Of a DNA stretch of 64,000 bases, positions 1 to 19,766 are shown piece by piece (positions within the stretch are counted from its first letter, which is position 1; every line of letters starts with the position of its first letter). The stretch is from positions 2,542,001-2,606,000 of the forward strand of contig CM082576.2 in assembly GCA_040954595.2 (NCBI GenBank). The letters run 5' to 3'. Both the position numbers and the translations under genes were made by a program. A model generated the notes under the pieces. The model did no database searches and was not told the DNA's origin. It saw only the letters and a list, made by a program, of their open reading frames with translations. The stretch comes from Balanoglossus misakiensis. Its lineage: Eukaryota > Hemichordata.

Positions 1-2228
1 CTATCATCCATAATGCAACTATTTTTGGCACATGTATGATATAAAATGACATTACTTACATAGGGGATCTGCACTGTATATGTACATGTAAATGTACACA
101 CACACACACACAACTTGCAGCAGTGAATTTTGTCTTTGAAGACGAATTAAGATGGCAAACACTAACAGAGTATTAATACCTTGATTTGTTGCCTGTGTTT
201 GGGACTCTATGATTTATGATAGTAACACTGATTAGAACCACTGACAGCTTACAGCCTACGCTGTCATCAATAACATCATGGGCCATTACCACAATACAAC
301 TTTAGACATGCCTGTAAATCTTAATGATGCTATCAAGGATGCAGTAGATAGCTATATATCCAGATATGGGGTTCACATTGGATAAGCTTTGGTTGGCCTT
401 GAGTAATATTTAATCAATCAATCAATAGATGTTTATTACCCTAGTCTGAGCAATTAGCATTGCAGCAGTGATACAACACATGAACATTGAATAAAAAAAC
501 ACACAATACTGTTCAAAAAAGGTTAAAATAATGACAAAATAGAAATGCACATAGGGGTTAAGTTAGGAATATGAAATATAAAAATTCAAGTTGATTTTGT
601 TCAACTGTCCAATACAGTTCTGTTGATAAATTTACATGTAGCCCTGTTGGCAAGGTTTCATTAAATTAGTACTCTAACAGAACGACCAGATGGGAGCAAT
701 TAAAGTAAAACTCATGACGTAATGGCCTGCTGAAATTTGTAATGCAAAATGAAGTTTCCTTCGCATAAAACATGCTTCTCAAACAAGTCAGAGGACCCAC
801 TTGTTGTTCAGTTACAGGCAATGAGCCTACATGTATCCTTAGGAAACAAAACGATAAGAAATATTCAGAAATGTCATGGTCGCAGCCACAAACCGAATAC
901 AGGAAAGGTAGAAATAAAGGAAGATCCAAACGGAGATATGATACCCTAGGGCAAAGGTCACCTATGTCAGCCACCGCACACTTCAAATTCACCTGTAGTT
1001 CATTTAGCTAACTGCTCTACTGCAGACACTCTGGCGACATCGACTTCAGTAAAAAGCCAGGGCGATCACGAAACCTATAGCTGCAATCTACCTCCCTATT
1101 AGTAACTTTCATGAAGGGAAATGATGGCTTTCCTTCTAATATGCTACTCTCCATGCTGTGTTCACTCATGAATAATTCAGCCATTTTTCTTCTCCAGAAA
1201 AATAAAAAAAATGCTGCGTTTTGACCAAAATGTATAATTTTGCAGATTATTTGCTTGAATAATTTAGGCAATTCCGTCAATGTTTTTTTATTCCTGCTAT
1301 TAATGTACCACTTTCTGACGTATTGAAATACTCTCTGCAGACATCAGCCAATTCAGAAAATAAATGGACTGAAAAACTGGCACTCAAATCAGGGGCAGTG
1401 CAGTCAAAGCATCGCCAGATTAAGATCAGTCTGTTTGTGCTGACCCCTTGCCTCCATTTTACCTATGTGTGCTTCAAACCTTCATTTTTGTGAAGTTACA
1501 CAAGATGACATAGTCATTGCTCTAAAATGGGGGTCGAATTAGCCATATAAAATTGTTCCTCTTTCATCTCCAAGACTTTCCATGAGTTTTTGAAAGTTGT
1601 GATCAAAAATTGCTGTTAGTTAGTTAATGAGTGGACAATGAAATGCCATGGCACAGGCTGGCATTTCTTAATGGACTCTGACTGAATCAATATCCTGAGA
1701 CTTTCCAGAATTAAATTGATTTTTATTTCCGATCAACCAATATGAGTCTGCCTGACTGCCTGTGCTGCCGTGGCAACACATCAGCAGTTTCAAAATAGTT
1801 GATTGGAGACGAGTGCAACTTAGCTACACGATAACATTTCAGTTACCATGGCAATAGGGTTGCCACTTTCTTAACCCCAGTTGAACAGAGACACAAGAAC
1901 ACCTTATTGCTTTTATGCATGGCAGGGGGCAGGGTCGTGACTTTGCCGATCTTGAACAGGGTGGTGGGCACCACTGACATAAATACAACACTCGTTTGGC
2001 CACAGAGGGCGCTCTCAGAGCATGAATTTGAATGCAAAAACTTTAATATGTTCGTGAAGTGAACACAAATTCTTACAGGGGGCAAAAATGTGCTGGTAAT
2101 GATCATTAAACATATCGGTAGATGAGTGGTACAAACACAGATTTAATGTAAAATGTGGTGTTTGAATGCACGGCTGTGCACCATTCCAGGCTATGAATAG
2201 ACTCCGGCAAGAAAGATGAAATACAAAC
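1..2228. other. Non-coding, presumed SRD5A intron 3
   Basis: I find no SRD5A exon 4 or 5 and no other recognisable coding segment on either strand. The stretch holds a (CA) tract at 96-112 and ordinary AT-rich DNA. It is most simply intron 3 of the reductase gene, which then continues outside the window. The short open frames here have no family resemblance. Confidence 0.6.
96..112. repeat. (CA)n microsatellite
   Basis: About eight CA units directly after a TACATGTA-rich run. Confidence 0.9.
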
Positions 2229-5200
2229 CTCTGGGAATTTTGTAACCAGTCTCTCCTGGTTTTCTCAGGTTCCGCAAAATGTGGTCTGAATGTAAGTTGA
2301 TGAACATACCACTGAAAAACAGCAAACAACCTGTGAAAGGAAAAATATACAGTTGAAAGGTGCAAGTGCCCGGTACTCAACTTAATCTTGTGCTGAATGA
2401 CGGTTTAAGCTTTGCCTGACCCTAATCCCTTGTGAGCACATGAGAATTTGTATTTGTACTAGTATCATGATGAATCATGAGATGTTTAATTCTTGCAATT
2501 TGTCCATCATCTATATCAAAATGAATTACTTATTAAAATGCTAAACTTTTAGTAAGCCAATTCTTGTTTTTGCTGTGTTGTTGAACTGACCACGTACATG
2601 TACAATATATTGATTGATTGATGGCAATGTCTATAAATCATCTTAGCAATGACTGCAACATATTAACACCATGCATGTTATTAATTAGAAAATATGTGAA
2701 AATTTAACAAAGATGAATGATGTACGTGGGTGATACTGTTCAGGATAAGGTCCAGAGGTCATAGATGTTTGAAATTGCTAAAATGTCAAAGTGTAACCTA
2801 CTTTGGTGTGACATGGATGCCTATTCTTGTACTCGTTTATCATACAATTTGATAATAATTGATGTTTTGAAATATAATATGGTAAGCACCGCCCATATGC
2901 TGACAGCTTTTTCATTCTTGTCTGCTGATATTTTAAATTGCATACTGCCCAGCTTGAGTCATCATTTTTCAAATGCATATATCCCCATAAATGCTTTTCA
3001 GTGTCTAAAATTAGGTAAAAGTGCACAGAATATATCTGCACAGTTGGATTTAGACTATTTACAGCATGTTTCTCTTAAATAAGAACATATGAGATATTTA
3101 TGAAGGATAGGAGAGAGAGAGAGAGAGCAGATGAAGGCAAGGTAATCACAGATGTGATTTTGATATAACAAGAGTGCATCCGTGGTGATTATGCTTCATT
3201 CAATCCTAATCAAATCAAATTAAATGAATGACTAGATCATTAGTGCTTGTATATGAGACAGAATTAGGATAAATTTCCTTAATTGTACATTCATCACCAA
3301 GCTGATAAGGCATCGAATGTTGTGTGGTGATTGGTAATTAAAGCCTTGTTTCTCTCTCCTCATCAATTACACTTACATTTGTACTTCACTGGCAATTAAA
3401 TTACTAAGGGTTGACAAACATGTCAGAATTCTCTCAGAGGAGAAGATTGTGCACATTAAAGGGGAACACACACAACTGCTGATCTCCCCATTCGATCAAG
3501 GATAATTTTCTACACCATTCAATATGGGAATTTGGGAAATAAGAAAAATAGTGCGATTAAAAGCACGTCAGGTTCAAATTATTGCAAAACTACTGTCATC
3601 TCTACACATTGGAAATACACCACTATTATCATCTGCGGTACAAATCAAAGTGAATCATGGGATACACTGCATGGTAAACTCATCTGGTAATATTCAATTG
3701 ACTGTGGAGCCCTATAAGACAAGACAATTGCAAAATGAATACAACTAAAACTTACCGACTAGAAATGTAGTGCTGTGTAGCCAAGTGTCTGCATACGCAG
3801 CATACTGAGTCAATGTTCTTGCTTGTATGTAACCATTGTATCCAGTGAACATCGTTGCAAGCATGCATGTCCCAATTGGGGTCGGTTTCCCTCCTCGTAT
3901 CAACAATGGAAATATGAATGTCCTGCAACAAAATAGTTGAGTGATGGCCTCTGATAAAAACGGTGATTTGCGGTTCATTGTCTGCTAAGGAGAGCACACC
4001 ACCTTGGTGGGTTACCATGGCAATGAAAGGATAACATTTGAAAAAAATGATTAAGAGAATTGATTAATGTTACTGCGAAATGTTTCCATATCTGATACCT
4101 TTTTATATATTGCTGAAGTTCGACAATGTCAATCAGAACAGTCCAATATGCAAGAGAAATTGTAAGGTAGAACGTGTCTCAAAGACAAATTTTCAGAAAA
4201 ATTATAGCCCTCCAAACTTTCAATTCTTTGCTGTATTAAAGTGTTTGAGAAGTCATTTTGAAAACACAGAAGAAAACAGGATTTTCACTGTCTTGTTTTC
4301 ATAAAAATCACAACTTTATATTTTCTTCATAGAGTTTATAACACAGAGATTGGCAGTGACACTGACTGCATGTGAAGTTGTACCCAAAGACTTTTGTACC
4401 AAAGTCAACACGAGAGGGCGCTACAGTTTTGCAAATCGAAAGTGCCTCAAAATCTTCTGGCATTTCAGAGCTTTTCCTGGCAGAAAATGTCTTCCCATCA
4501 AAGGTGTCAAAACAGGAGGGGTCTTCAGGGTAACCATTATTTTACCAAGTAAAACAATGGTTACACATTTTTGAATTACACTGTAGTCCACTGTCCAGTG
4601 TTAAATTTACATTTTGTGACTCTCCCGATAAAAATACAACTAGTTGTACTTTGCTCATGTCTATCTGTGCACTTAGCAAAATGTCAGCCTATCTACAGAG
4701 TAATGAGTACATATTATCTTATGGTGTCATCACACCAATTCAAAAAACATGAAGGTGGATATACATGTACAATAAGAACTGAAAAATGCTCAATATGTAT
4801 GGATGTTGTGCATCTGTATGTTGTATCATGAGATATAAGTGACTCATCCTCATGACATTAGCCCCAGATGAACACACACACACACACACGAACTGATGGC
4901 AACTGGAAATCCCAGTTCCAGACATCTAGCAAGGTGTCACGAAGGCATACTAGTTTGTTCATCAGGATCAAAGGTCAGGTGGTGAACACACTTTGTGTCT
5001 ACTAGGACTAACATACCTAACTAGGTATACTAGTCCCAGGTATCAATAGTGCAGATAGTGTTTGATGTGGACCAGAGTGCCTGATTGCAATGGGAGAGTC
5101 TTGACAAATGACTGAGCTGAACTACTTGTAGAAGTTGTGGCTCACCTTTGTACATAATGAAGTAAGTACATTCCAAGTAGGATACGATTGACCATTGACG

Positions 5201-5489
5201 CATTGAATTGGTCGCTGGGGGTGAAGTAGATGAGCAAGACCGGTATCACGAAAGCGGGCAATTCTTGCACAACCCAAGCAACTTTGGGATGAACCATAAA
5301 GCCCCAAAGTGGGCTAGCTTCAACCGAGTACCGTCCATACTTAGCTTTTATAAACTGCAGTGCCACCAAAATGAATGGGGTGATTCCCACCATCACAGCG
5401 GCAAGATAGTACAGGAGGTCGTATTCTGCCGGTGAGCTCTTGGGAAACGCTTCCCAGGTTTTGAGAAAGAGCGACATTATCGCTGCCAT
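2229..5489 (-). CDS. SRD5A1: Steroid 5-alpha-reductase (SRD5A1/2-type), 5' part, exons 1-3; 3' exons off the window
   Basis: Membrane enzyme of the ER that reduces the delta-4,5 bond of 3-oxo-steroids with NADPH. Three coding exons read on the minus strand: 5489-5146, 3922-3756 and 2330-2229, with phases 2, 1 and 1 and GT/AG at each junction. They give 204 residues. Family marks are the exon-1 segment WVVQELPAF followed by LLGMYLLHYVQR, then RTFIFPLLIRGGKPTP in exon 2, and NLHSDHILRNLRKPGETGYK in exon 3, which matches the NADPH-site region of SRD5A1/2. Hydrophobic stretches near residues 28-45 and 75-90 are probable membrane helices. The start is the ATG at 5489 (G at +4); the upstream in-frame triplet at 5504 is GTG. 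Exons 4 and 5, which would carry the YVSGANF-like and HHRWYL-like motifs, are not between 1 and 2228, so the gene continues leftwards. The split between subtypes 1 and 2 is not resolved; the symbol marks the family. Confidence 0.92.
3110..3127. repeat. (GA)n microsatellite
   Basis: Nine GA units inside SRD5A intron 2. Confidence 0.9.
4872..4889. repeat. (CA)n microsatellite
   Basis: Nine AC units inside SRD5A intron 1. Confidence 0.9.
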
Positions 5490-5737
5490 ACTGTAGTTTG
5501 ACACGTCCTGGAGATGGTAAAATCTGTGACCTCCGGGTAAGTCAAAGTTTCATCACCAGCTGCCACGCCCACCTCGCCCTAGTTACCTATGACGCTGGCA
5601 CAGTTTCAGATCCATATCCATGGATCCTGGTACTGGTCTGACCCAAGTTTCTGACCCATGACCTCTAACCCTCCCTGTCGCATGGGCTGCTCTCAACAGC
5701 GCACCCATGCGGTAGAATGGGGTAGGAGTTAGGTTAG

Positions 5738-5774
<37 letters not shown>
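5738..5774. repeat. (GAT)n microsatellite
   Basis: About twelve TGA/GAT units, roughly 250 bp upstream of the SRD5A start codon. On the minus strand the tract reads as poly-isoleucine in a chance open frame. Confidence 0.9.
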
Positions 5775-5777
<3 letters not shown>

Positions 5778-7307
5778 TTTCACCTATAGTAGAGGCTTGA
5801 CGCAACAACTCAGTTAATTGTGAGTTTTTCATTCGCGTTTAGTCGCAAGCACCGGCATCAGCGTCATAAAAGGGGCATCCAGTCAGTTGCAGTAATAGCC
5901 TAAAGCAAACGCACGACCACAACTCCTTTCTCAATAGAAAAGTGTGGAAGTGTAACAGAAAAAAATGCAATGAACAGTCAGCTTTATACGCTTTGAACTT
6001 CCACCGTGCCTTACCTACGTCCCATCCACATCTACATAAGTATACCACACCGTATATCTTATGAAAATATTCTGGCTATGAACTTGTGAAAATTTTGTTT
6101 CAAAGTCAATTTCTGCATGATAAAAATAAAGAGGGCGTTTAATTATTCACGGCCGAAACCCAAACAGTTTTATCTGGAATTTTCACATTCTTAACCACAA
6201 GTACAAGTTGATTTTATTCAATAAAAAAAACGCAAGGTACAAATGAGCCCAGCCAGTGCATGTGCCAAAATTGTGTTCGCAAAACTCAAGACATAAAGTC
6301 CAACAACACCATTTTAAATTTCATTTCTTCGTCATAGTATTTCATTTTTTTATCTCTAATATAATTATTTTCAACGTGAAAATATCATGTATATATCACA
6401 ACGTGACAATGTTGATGATAGAACATTTTCGTCATATCCGGAAGAGAAGCCCTTCCCAGGCTAGAATGATTAATACACTTAATAATGTAACATCAACGTT
6501 TACAAAAATAGCGCAGGGTATATATACCATACTGCCTGTTTATAGTGTCAATTTTCCGAAACCCCGAAAAGTATATTTTCAGCCCCACGGAGCTGCAACA
6601 AATTATCATGAAATTTATTTTCAAACAATACAGATGTAGGCCTATGCACCTAAGTATATAGACCTACATTTTGCACTGCATTATTTCACTTTTAAAAAAG
6701 GAGGGAATTTTGTCATAATCGGTACTGTGGATTGTGGGCATACACATTTTGCGGGCGTTTCTTGGACCGCTTTATTTTCTGACCCTTTTTTCGATGTTTT
6801 TCTTTCTCGATAACTGTTACCAAAAGCTATGTATGTTAACTCCAATATATAAGGTGTTGGGCAACTATATCAAAAATGAACGTTCTATTATACTTGTGCA
6901 GAAATCGGTCATTTGCGTCAACAAATGGTGGCCTAATATAAATAAGGTGGCTTCAAAATGAAATGGGCGATTTTCATTCTCTTGATCATGAAAAGTCTTG
7001 TATCGATTTTGGTGATCTTTAGTACTAAATCCTTGAGCTATCAGGACATGACTGGTGACATAAAAATGTTCAAATTTTATGAAAAAATGCAAAACCATTT
7101 TCGTGAGACCTGGAAACGCTTTCTATGATAAAAAATGAGAATGTCTTCTTTTTGTGAATTATCTATTTCCCGTGCTTCGCTTTTGTACATTCAATACAGA
7201 ATAAGTCTTAGCGAAAAATTTCGGTTTGACAAGCCACACGGCCTACCCGAACATTTACAGATCTGACATATCTCGGAGGAACGATGGGAGGAACTGCCTT
7301 TAATGTG

Positions 7308-7338
7308 AAATAAATAAATAAATAAATAAATAAATAAA
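7308..7338. repeat. (AAAT)n microsatellite
   Basis: About seven TAAA units roughly 150 bp upstream of the INAFM2 start codon. Confidence 0.9.
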
Positions 7339-7420
7339 CTAACTGTATTAATCAAGAAAGACCTCGAACACCTATGTCAATGCACTCTACCGTGCGCGTT
7401 ATCACTGTTGTTTTGGTCAA

Positions 7421-7427
7421 TATATAA
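7421..7427 (+). promoter_or_regulatory. Possible TATA box of INAFM2
   Basis: TATATAA preceded by a CAAT-like word (GGTCAAT), 62 bp before the INAFM2 ATG. The spacing allows a transcription start near 7450. AT-rich background makes this a weak call. Confidence 0.3.
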
Positions 7428-7443
7428 CTTGTTGTTTGACTGA

Positions 7444-13744
<6,301 letters not shown>

Positions 13745-14503
13745 GACATCCTAGCGTACCAATGCATCTCTTTTTGGATACCCCCGTGCCAAAAGATGAC
13801 GGTATCAATCACTCAAGAACTGGACAATCATGAAAAAAAAATTAGACTCTGATTTATCTTGATTTGACAATCAGCAGTGAATCATGACTTTGACTAACAA
13901 ACTATAAAAAAGAAATTACTGTGATAATAACAAATCAGAAATCAGCTCTACCGGAGATTTTCTAAACGATGTTGATATTGCCAATGCACTGGAAGGAAAG
14001 TGGAAGAGAGAGGATGAAAAAAGACAATTGAAAAAGTTCAGCTAGAGTTGTACGTGCGTGTCATCACCAGCTGTGAAGTTGAGTAGAAGATGGAAAAGTG
14101 ATACGTCATATTGCAAATCAGAAATGGAGGATGTGATGATTTGTGTCTTTTAATATCCAAGACAAACACACTCGGAAGAAGAAATGTGTTTTTCTTAATA
14201 TGTATATACTAACGTACGACTTGGCTTTTTACTCAGGTATTTTTTGTTTTCCTTTGCCAGGAAAAAAAAGCAGATTGTATAGGGTTTAGCCAGTGACAAC
14301 TCTTGAGGGGGTGTTCCAATAGTGTCAGAGTTTGTAACATGCATGGTTATGTACCATCCATCATTGTCTGTCTTTCCTTGTTTTGAGGTGAGGGGCAGTC
14401 ACATTTATAATCAAAATTCAAATCAATTTCCTGTGAGAGTCAAAGTCGATTCTTTGTAGGGGTATCAGGTCAGTTTCATTCAAAGGGTGTCACAATGGTT
14501 GGA

Positions 14504-14516
14504 GGGGGGGGGGGGG
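14504..14516. repeat. Poly-G run
   Basis: Thirteen consecutive G, within the proposed INAFM2 3' UTR. Such runs are prone to sequencing-length error. Confidence 0.9.
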
Positions 14517-15271
14517 AGGATATCACATGAATTCCTGCACAAGGAGGTAGTCAGCCAACCACCCCCACCCACCCTTGAACAGTCAATGTGTGAGTCAATT
14601 ACCCACACAATAGAGTTTATTGCACACTCCCAATGCTGCTGCCATTGGTGAAGATTGTACTGGGCTTGTTTAGGGGAGGGGAGACTAAGAATAGATGTTA
14701 CAAGAGTTATCATAGGCATGTTATATCCACAGTATCTGTTGTCATTGCACCTGTTGTAAAGGACACTCACTGGAAAAATATCTGAGTATGTCTGGCTCTA
14801 GGATAGAATCCCCTGGCATGTGAGCAAACGAAATTCTTGACTGTGAAAATATTACCAGTTGTTCAAGGAAAATCACAAAAGATTTCACAATCACAGCAAT
14901 GTACTGGGTGTGTACTGTAATATTTCATGCCTTTGCAACTCATTGTACTGACCAGAATCTCTGAAAGTCATTATTTTCATACAAGGAAATTTTGTGTGTG
15001 AAAATAAGCCAGTCATTTACTTTTTTTTCATCAATCACATTTCAACTCACTAACCATGGGATTTTACATGAATGTTCTTTGAGTGAGCAGCATTTACACG
15101 GTACCATTTCGCCAAACTCTAATCTCTAATCTAGGACAGAGAAGTTTAAAAGCGAGTGAACAAAGATGCAGGATAATCTTTCATTCAGTGTGTGTTTGTT
15201 TTTGATTTGATAATCCGTACTAGGCAATTGATATGTTCCCTTCTTGTACTTTTGGTGTGTGAGTGTCTCCA

Positions 15272-15288
15272 TCTGTCTGTCTGTCTGT
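15272..15288. repeat. (TCTG)n microsatellite
   Basis: About four tandem TCTG units. Confidence 0.85.
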
Positions 15289-16090
15289 ACAGATGTGTTA
15301 AATGTCATTTTATCTGCTTATTACAAAATGTGTTGGAACAAGAGTCACAATGCGGTCTTGAAGAATAGTTGTAGAATACATGTACCTTCATTAACGCATA
15401 AGCCATTCATTGTGTGTGAACAGATAGACATACGTGAACGCACACACTCAAACTCGTGCACATGCTGGCATGTACATGTACAATGTATGAACCTGTGCTG
15501 ATTTTGATATCATTTTTTGAAGAGTAACTGGGATTTTGACATGAAAAGGGCCTTGTGCCACAAGACTATGTAACTGAATGACCATTCATAAAGACTTTAC
15601 AGATTCTATGTACTTTATACAAATATCGGATGAGAGGGAAACACATGTACATGGTCAGACTGATAATATTGTACATTGCATGTCCATTGCCAGCTCAGCT
15701 GACATTGAAAGTTTTCAATTTTGGTATCCCTTCACTGTTTTGGCTACATCTATGGCAGGTGTTTAGTGAAGGCTTGGGTATAGTAATGCCGTGGTAGCTA
15801 TGAAATGCCTATCGATATACATGTATTGTGTCTCGAAATCTATTGTCATTCATCAATAACAGCCACAGCCATGTCATCTGTCTTTAATTTTATGTGTGTA
15901 ATAGCCATGTTTCTTGTGTGTACATTGTTCACATCTCACTAACTTAACATCTTTTTGTAGTGAAAAAAAAATTAAAAAAATCAACTCACTGTTGTACAAA
16001 ATATATGCCAGATTTTCTTGTAAATTTTTTGAGCTCTAAGATGTGTAATTCAAAGGGAACTTTGGCTCAAATTTGAAATTTTCTGATGTT

Positions 16091-16096
16091 AATAAA
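16091..16096 (+). terminator. Candidate INAFM2 polyadenylation signal
   Basis: AATAAA followed within 25-40 bases by T-rich DNA. Chosen as the first canonical hexamer with a downstream T-rich element after the stop codon. Confidence 0.35.
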
Positions 16097-16115
16097 ATGT
16101 GAACAACAATGAAAG

Positions 16116-18675
16116 TTTTGTACTAAAATTTTAGTAGAAAAAGAAAATTATTGTAACTGTAGAGCCAGGTGGGCTTTTTATTGTAATTTTTGACAGGTTT
16201 TAATGGAAAAAATTATCACATATTTTGTAAGCAGAGTTGAGATGTTACAGATTTATCAGCACACTTTCGGTGTTTGCACAAAACTGAACGTCAAAATCTC
16301 TCAACTGTTGAGTTAATCGAGCATGTCCATCTTTGCCAAATTGAATGCAAGTATCACAAGATGACACCGACAGTGCCACTGCCATAAGTCTGTAAACCTA
16401 CTACTTTTCTGGGGACTATTTTATCAACTCTGTGGTTTTCAACGGACTGTGTATTTTTTGCGTGACTAACAGTTAACTTTGAAGAGGTTCTTAGAACCCT
16501 GGGAGAGAGGGAAGGGAGACTGCTAAAGAAATAATCGGCGCAGAGCTTAATTGTCATCCTGTTCTTTCAGTTCACCATTTGGAGAAATTTTGTACAGCTA
16601 GGGAGTCTTTTTAGGCCGCATCATGGTCACCCCAGAATACTTTGTAAGAAGCTAGACATTTACAAGTGACGGGCATTCTATCCATGATATCATAGACCAT
16701 GGAGTCTCGATTCTGCTTGACATCTTTGGGACAGAAAATATCTGGGTGTGACATTGTTTCTCAATCATGTCTAGTGTTCAAACACAACCAATACAGTAGT
16801 CCATTTTCATGACCCTATGTGACCTTTCTTGAGCTATACATGTACATTGTATGTAGCAAGGTGAATATTGAATGATGTATGATGTCATACCAACGAAACA
16901 CCAGGATATGAGGTCACTCAGGGATCATGAAAATGGCGTGTTCTGAAAAGCTCTAGGTCATAGACTGGCATAAAATGATCATGTGTGCGGAATGATGAGA
17001 TGTGGGCATCGTGAAAGTTCAGAGAGATTGAAGAAGGATTGCAGAAAACAAACCTTGATTGGGTATTAAGAGAAACTGAATGTTAATATGGCACACAACC
17101 ACAAATAATGTAGAAGCTATAATCACTGTACTCTTTAGCAAGCCATTACATTTACTAACATGTATAGTTCAATGTATTTATTATTTATTAATTGTACTTT
17201 ATCGAAGTCAACTGTTCTTGCTTTGTATGTTACAGTTCTTTGAACAGTCCATACTTCTGTATTCTACCTTTCTCCTTTCAGACTGGACGTTCTGTATTTG
17301 ATAAATATATGTGTATATATAGCTACTCACTTTCTGTCATTTTAGCCTTTGTTTTTAATCCAGTTGTAACAAGTTTCTTGATATGCAATCTTTTGATCTT
17401 TGAAATGGCAATAACATTGATTTTAGTCTACAATGAAAGCTTGGTACCTGTTACTGTGCGATATCACTCTTATCAAACATAGGTGAATGTCGAAAACAAA
17501 GATTTGGATTGTCTCTTTTGAAAGTTTAGTGTGGTCTTTTTAGCATGGGTGTGTGTGTTTGTATGTGAGTGTATTAGACCTGGCTATGTCTCTGAAGTCC
17601 CCAGAGAGGATGCCAGGAATGCTCTGATGGTCAATTTTATACCCATAATGCAATTATCCTGCGACTTGACTCCCTAGCATTCAGTTTATATGTAAGGTTA
17701 CTGGTGCAGTTGCCATAGCAACAATGATACCGCCATGACTAAATTCAAGTCTGTGAATATGGCTGTAAAACAACAAATGACTCTACTACAGATATACATG
17801 ATTCCTGCACTAGGAAAGTGCTTTATTTCCATAATAAGCAAGACAAAAATAGGCTGGTTCAAAAAAACCACACCAAGTAAGGCAAAATTTTCTTGCTGAA
17901 TTTTTTGTGGATAAAATAAAACATGCTTTTTACAAATCAATTTATTTCAAAAATAAAAGAAGGATGACATGCTCTGACTGGTGTAAAAGTTTTTTGTTTT
18001 TTTTTTGCGAAATCTGTAACAACTCTTGAAACTTTGGTATGGGAGCATATTTTGCTTTAAAAATGTCACTGCAACCCCTACATGTATTTTGAGTGACAAG
18101 GTGAGATCAAATAAACTGTAACTGCTTTATGTAACATTGAAAATGTTTCATAAAAAAAACTTTTTTTTAAAAGAAAATCTTCAACACACCTTTACTTATG
18201 ATGTTTTAGTTTTTGAAATCATCATGGATATGGATGCAATACAAACTGCATTGTTTCATGCATGGGATGAACCATCATCTAGGTGATTATAAGCAGCTAA
18301 CAGATAGCTGTTCTTGCTTCTGACTAAAACTCGAAAGCACCCCATTGTGCTATGATATGTGCGTGTGTGGGGAGGGGGCAGGGTCTGTTAATAAGGAACA
18401 AACTTTATATTAAATACCAAAGAGGGCTATAATTACCCCCACTTCTTTGCAAGTGCATGAAATAGAAGGCACGAATATTGGACTTATTTTGATATTGATA
18501 TACTTTATATAATGGCAAGTATTATTTCGAGGAAAAAGAGCCAAATAAATATTCATTAATATTGTAACCATAAAGTTCACATACTCAAAGTTTTCATTTT
18601 TTGTTTTAAATAAAGTTTGGCCAAATACGTAAATATTCAAACCATTCTACCATAAGTAAAACTGCTCAAACATCT
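16116..18675. other. Intergenic, nothing recognised
   Basis: AT-rich DNA between the presumed INAFM2 end and the foldback element. Open frames at 17080-17482 are hydrophobic, T-rich chance frames without family resemblance. Confidence 0.5.
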
Positions 18676-19293
18676 TTAAAGGGGAAATCCGTCGTAGCTG
18701 ATTTCTACATAATTTGGTAGCTTTGATGTCACTCTTTCAGAAAAAAACATATTCGCCATGTATAGGTCGCGCGATTTTTTACAAAATCTAGGGAAAGTTG
18801 GCAGAATTTCCAATATGGCGTTTACTGTAATTTGAATCATGGGAAAAAAAGCGCCAGGACCAACTTCCGCCCACCTTAGTGTGGGTGATACCATTTTCCG
18901 ATTGGTGTCACTGCGTCACAAGCTAAGCGTATTTGCATATTTTCCATGGGTTATAGCTCATGAAAACTGTCAATAGATGACAAATTTTCGACTTTGCTGA
19001 TGATTGTTTATCAACTGATGCAAAGAACAAACAATAGCTATGAAAATACGCCTAGTCTGTCGCCCAGTGACACCTATCGGAGAATGGTATCACCCACACC
19101 ATGGTGGGCGGAAGTTGGTCCTGGCGCTTTTTTTCCCATGATTCAAATTACAGTAAACGCCATATTGCCAACTTTCCCTAGATTTTGTAAAAAATCGCGC
19201 GACCTATACATGGCGAATATGTTTTTTTCTGAAAGAGTGACATCAAAGCTACCAAATTATGTAGAAATCAGCTACGACGGATTTCCCCTTTAA
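18676..19293. mobile_element. TTAA-bounded foldback (palindromic) MITE
   Basis: Two arms of about 210-220 bp in inverted orientation (18676-18900 and 19076-19293) surround a spacer of about 170 bp. Both outer ends read TTAAAGGGGAAATCCG when viewed from outside, so TTAA is either the duplicated target or the palindrome tip. The arms are nearly identical; the left arm has a small extra piece (GAATTTC-like, near 18803) where the right arm reads straight through, plus a few substitutions near the inner ends. Because the arms match, the same 70-residue open frame appears on opposite strands in each arm; it is not a gene. TTAA targets are typical of piggyBac and Kolobok class elements. No transposase is present, so it would be non-autonomous. 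Confidence 0.85.
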
Positions 19294-19735
19294 TGGTGAC
19301 CTTTGTCCTCTGACCTTTAACCTTCCCCATAGTGGCATTATCATAATTGGCCTCACCATCACCACTACAATTTCATAACTAGGTTTTGCATGGAAAACAG
19401 CTGTTCAAGTGGCAAAATATTTAGCAAGTGGGCTTGCCATTTTACGCAAAAATAATAAAAATCTAAAAAAGTGATTTCCAGTCAATCACATGTAAATAAT
19501 TATTTCTGAACATATTATATCCAGAGGGCTTTTTCTCTTGTAAACAAAAGTAATAAAGCATTCATTACTAGATTTTGAATGTTGAAAGATTGCATATTCA
19601 GTACTGCGTACTGCAACATGTCTTCTATAATGTCCATTATTGAAATGACCAGTGAACTATCAGAACCTGAAAGGTATACGGTCACCTATGCTGTTATCAC
19701 GGAAAATTCAAATACAGACGATCACAGATTTTCAG

Positions 19736-19766
19736 TGGTGGCACACGAGAAAAAAGTGTGCCACCA
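19736..19766. repeat. Short perfect hairpin
   Basis: Arms TGGTGGCACAC and GTGTGCCACCA, 11 bp each, separated by a 9-base A-rich loop. Confidence 0.85.

Larger units (their letters stand above)
13745..16115 (+). other. Probable INAFM2 3' UTR
   Basis: Follows the proposed TAG directly and has no coding resemblance. A good AATAAA at 16091 offers an end about 2.35 kb after the stop. The extent is inferred; an earlier or later end is possible. Confidence 0.4.

Noticed and set aside
5490-5504. Upstream extension of the reductase start to 5504
   Set aside because: The triplet at 5504 is GTG; the first ATG in frame is at 5489 with good context.
18676-19293. Matching 72- and 99-residue open frames on opposite strands
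   Set aside because: They are the same arm of an inverted repeat read twice; no start context, splice signals or family match.
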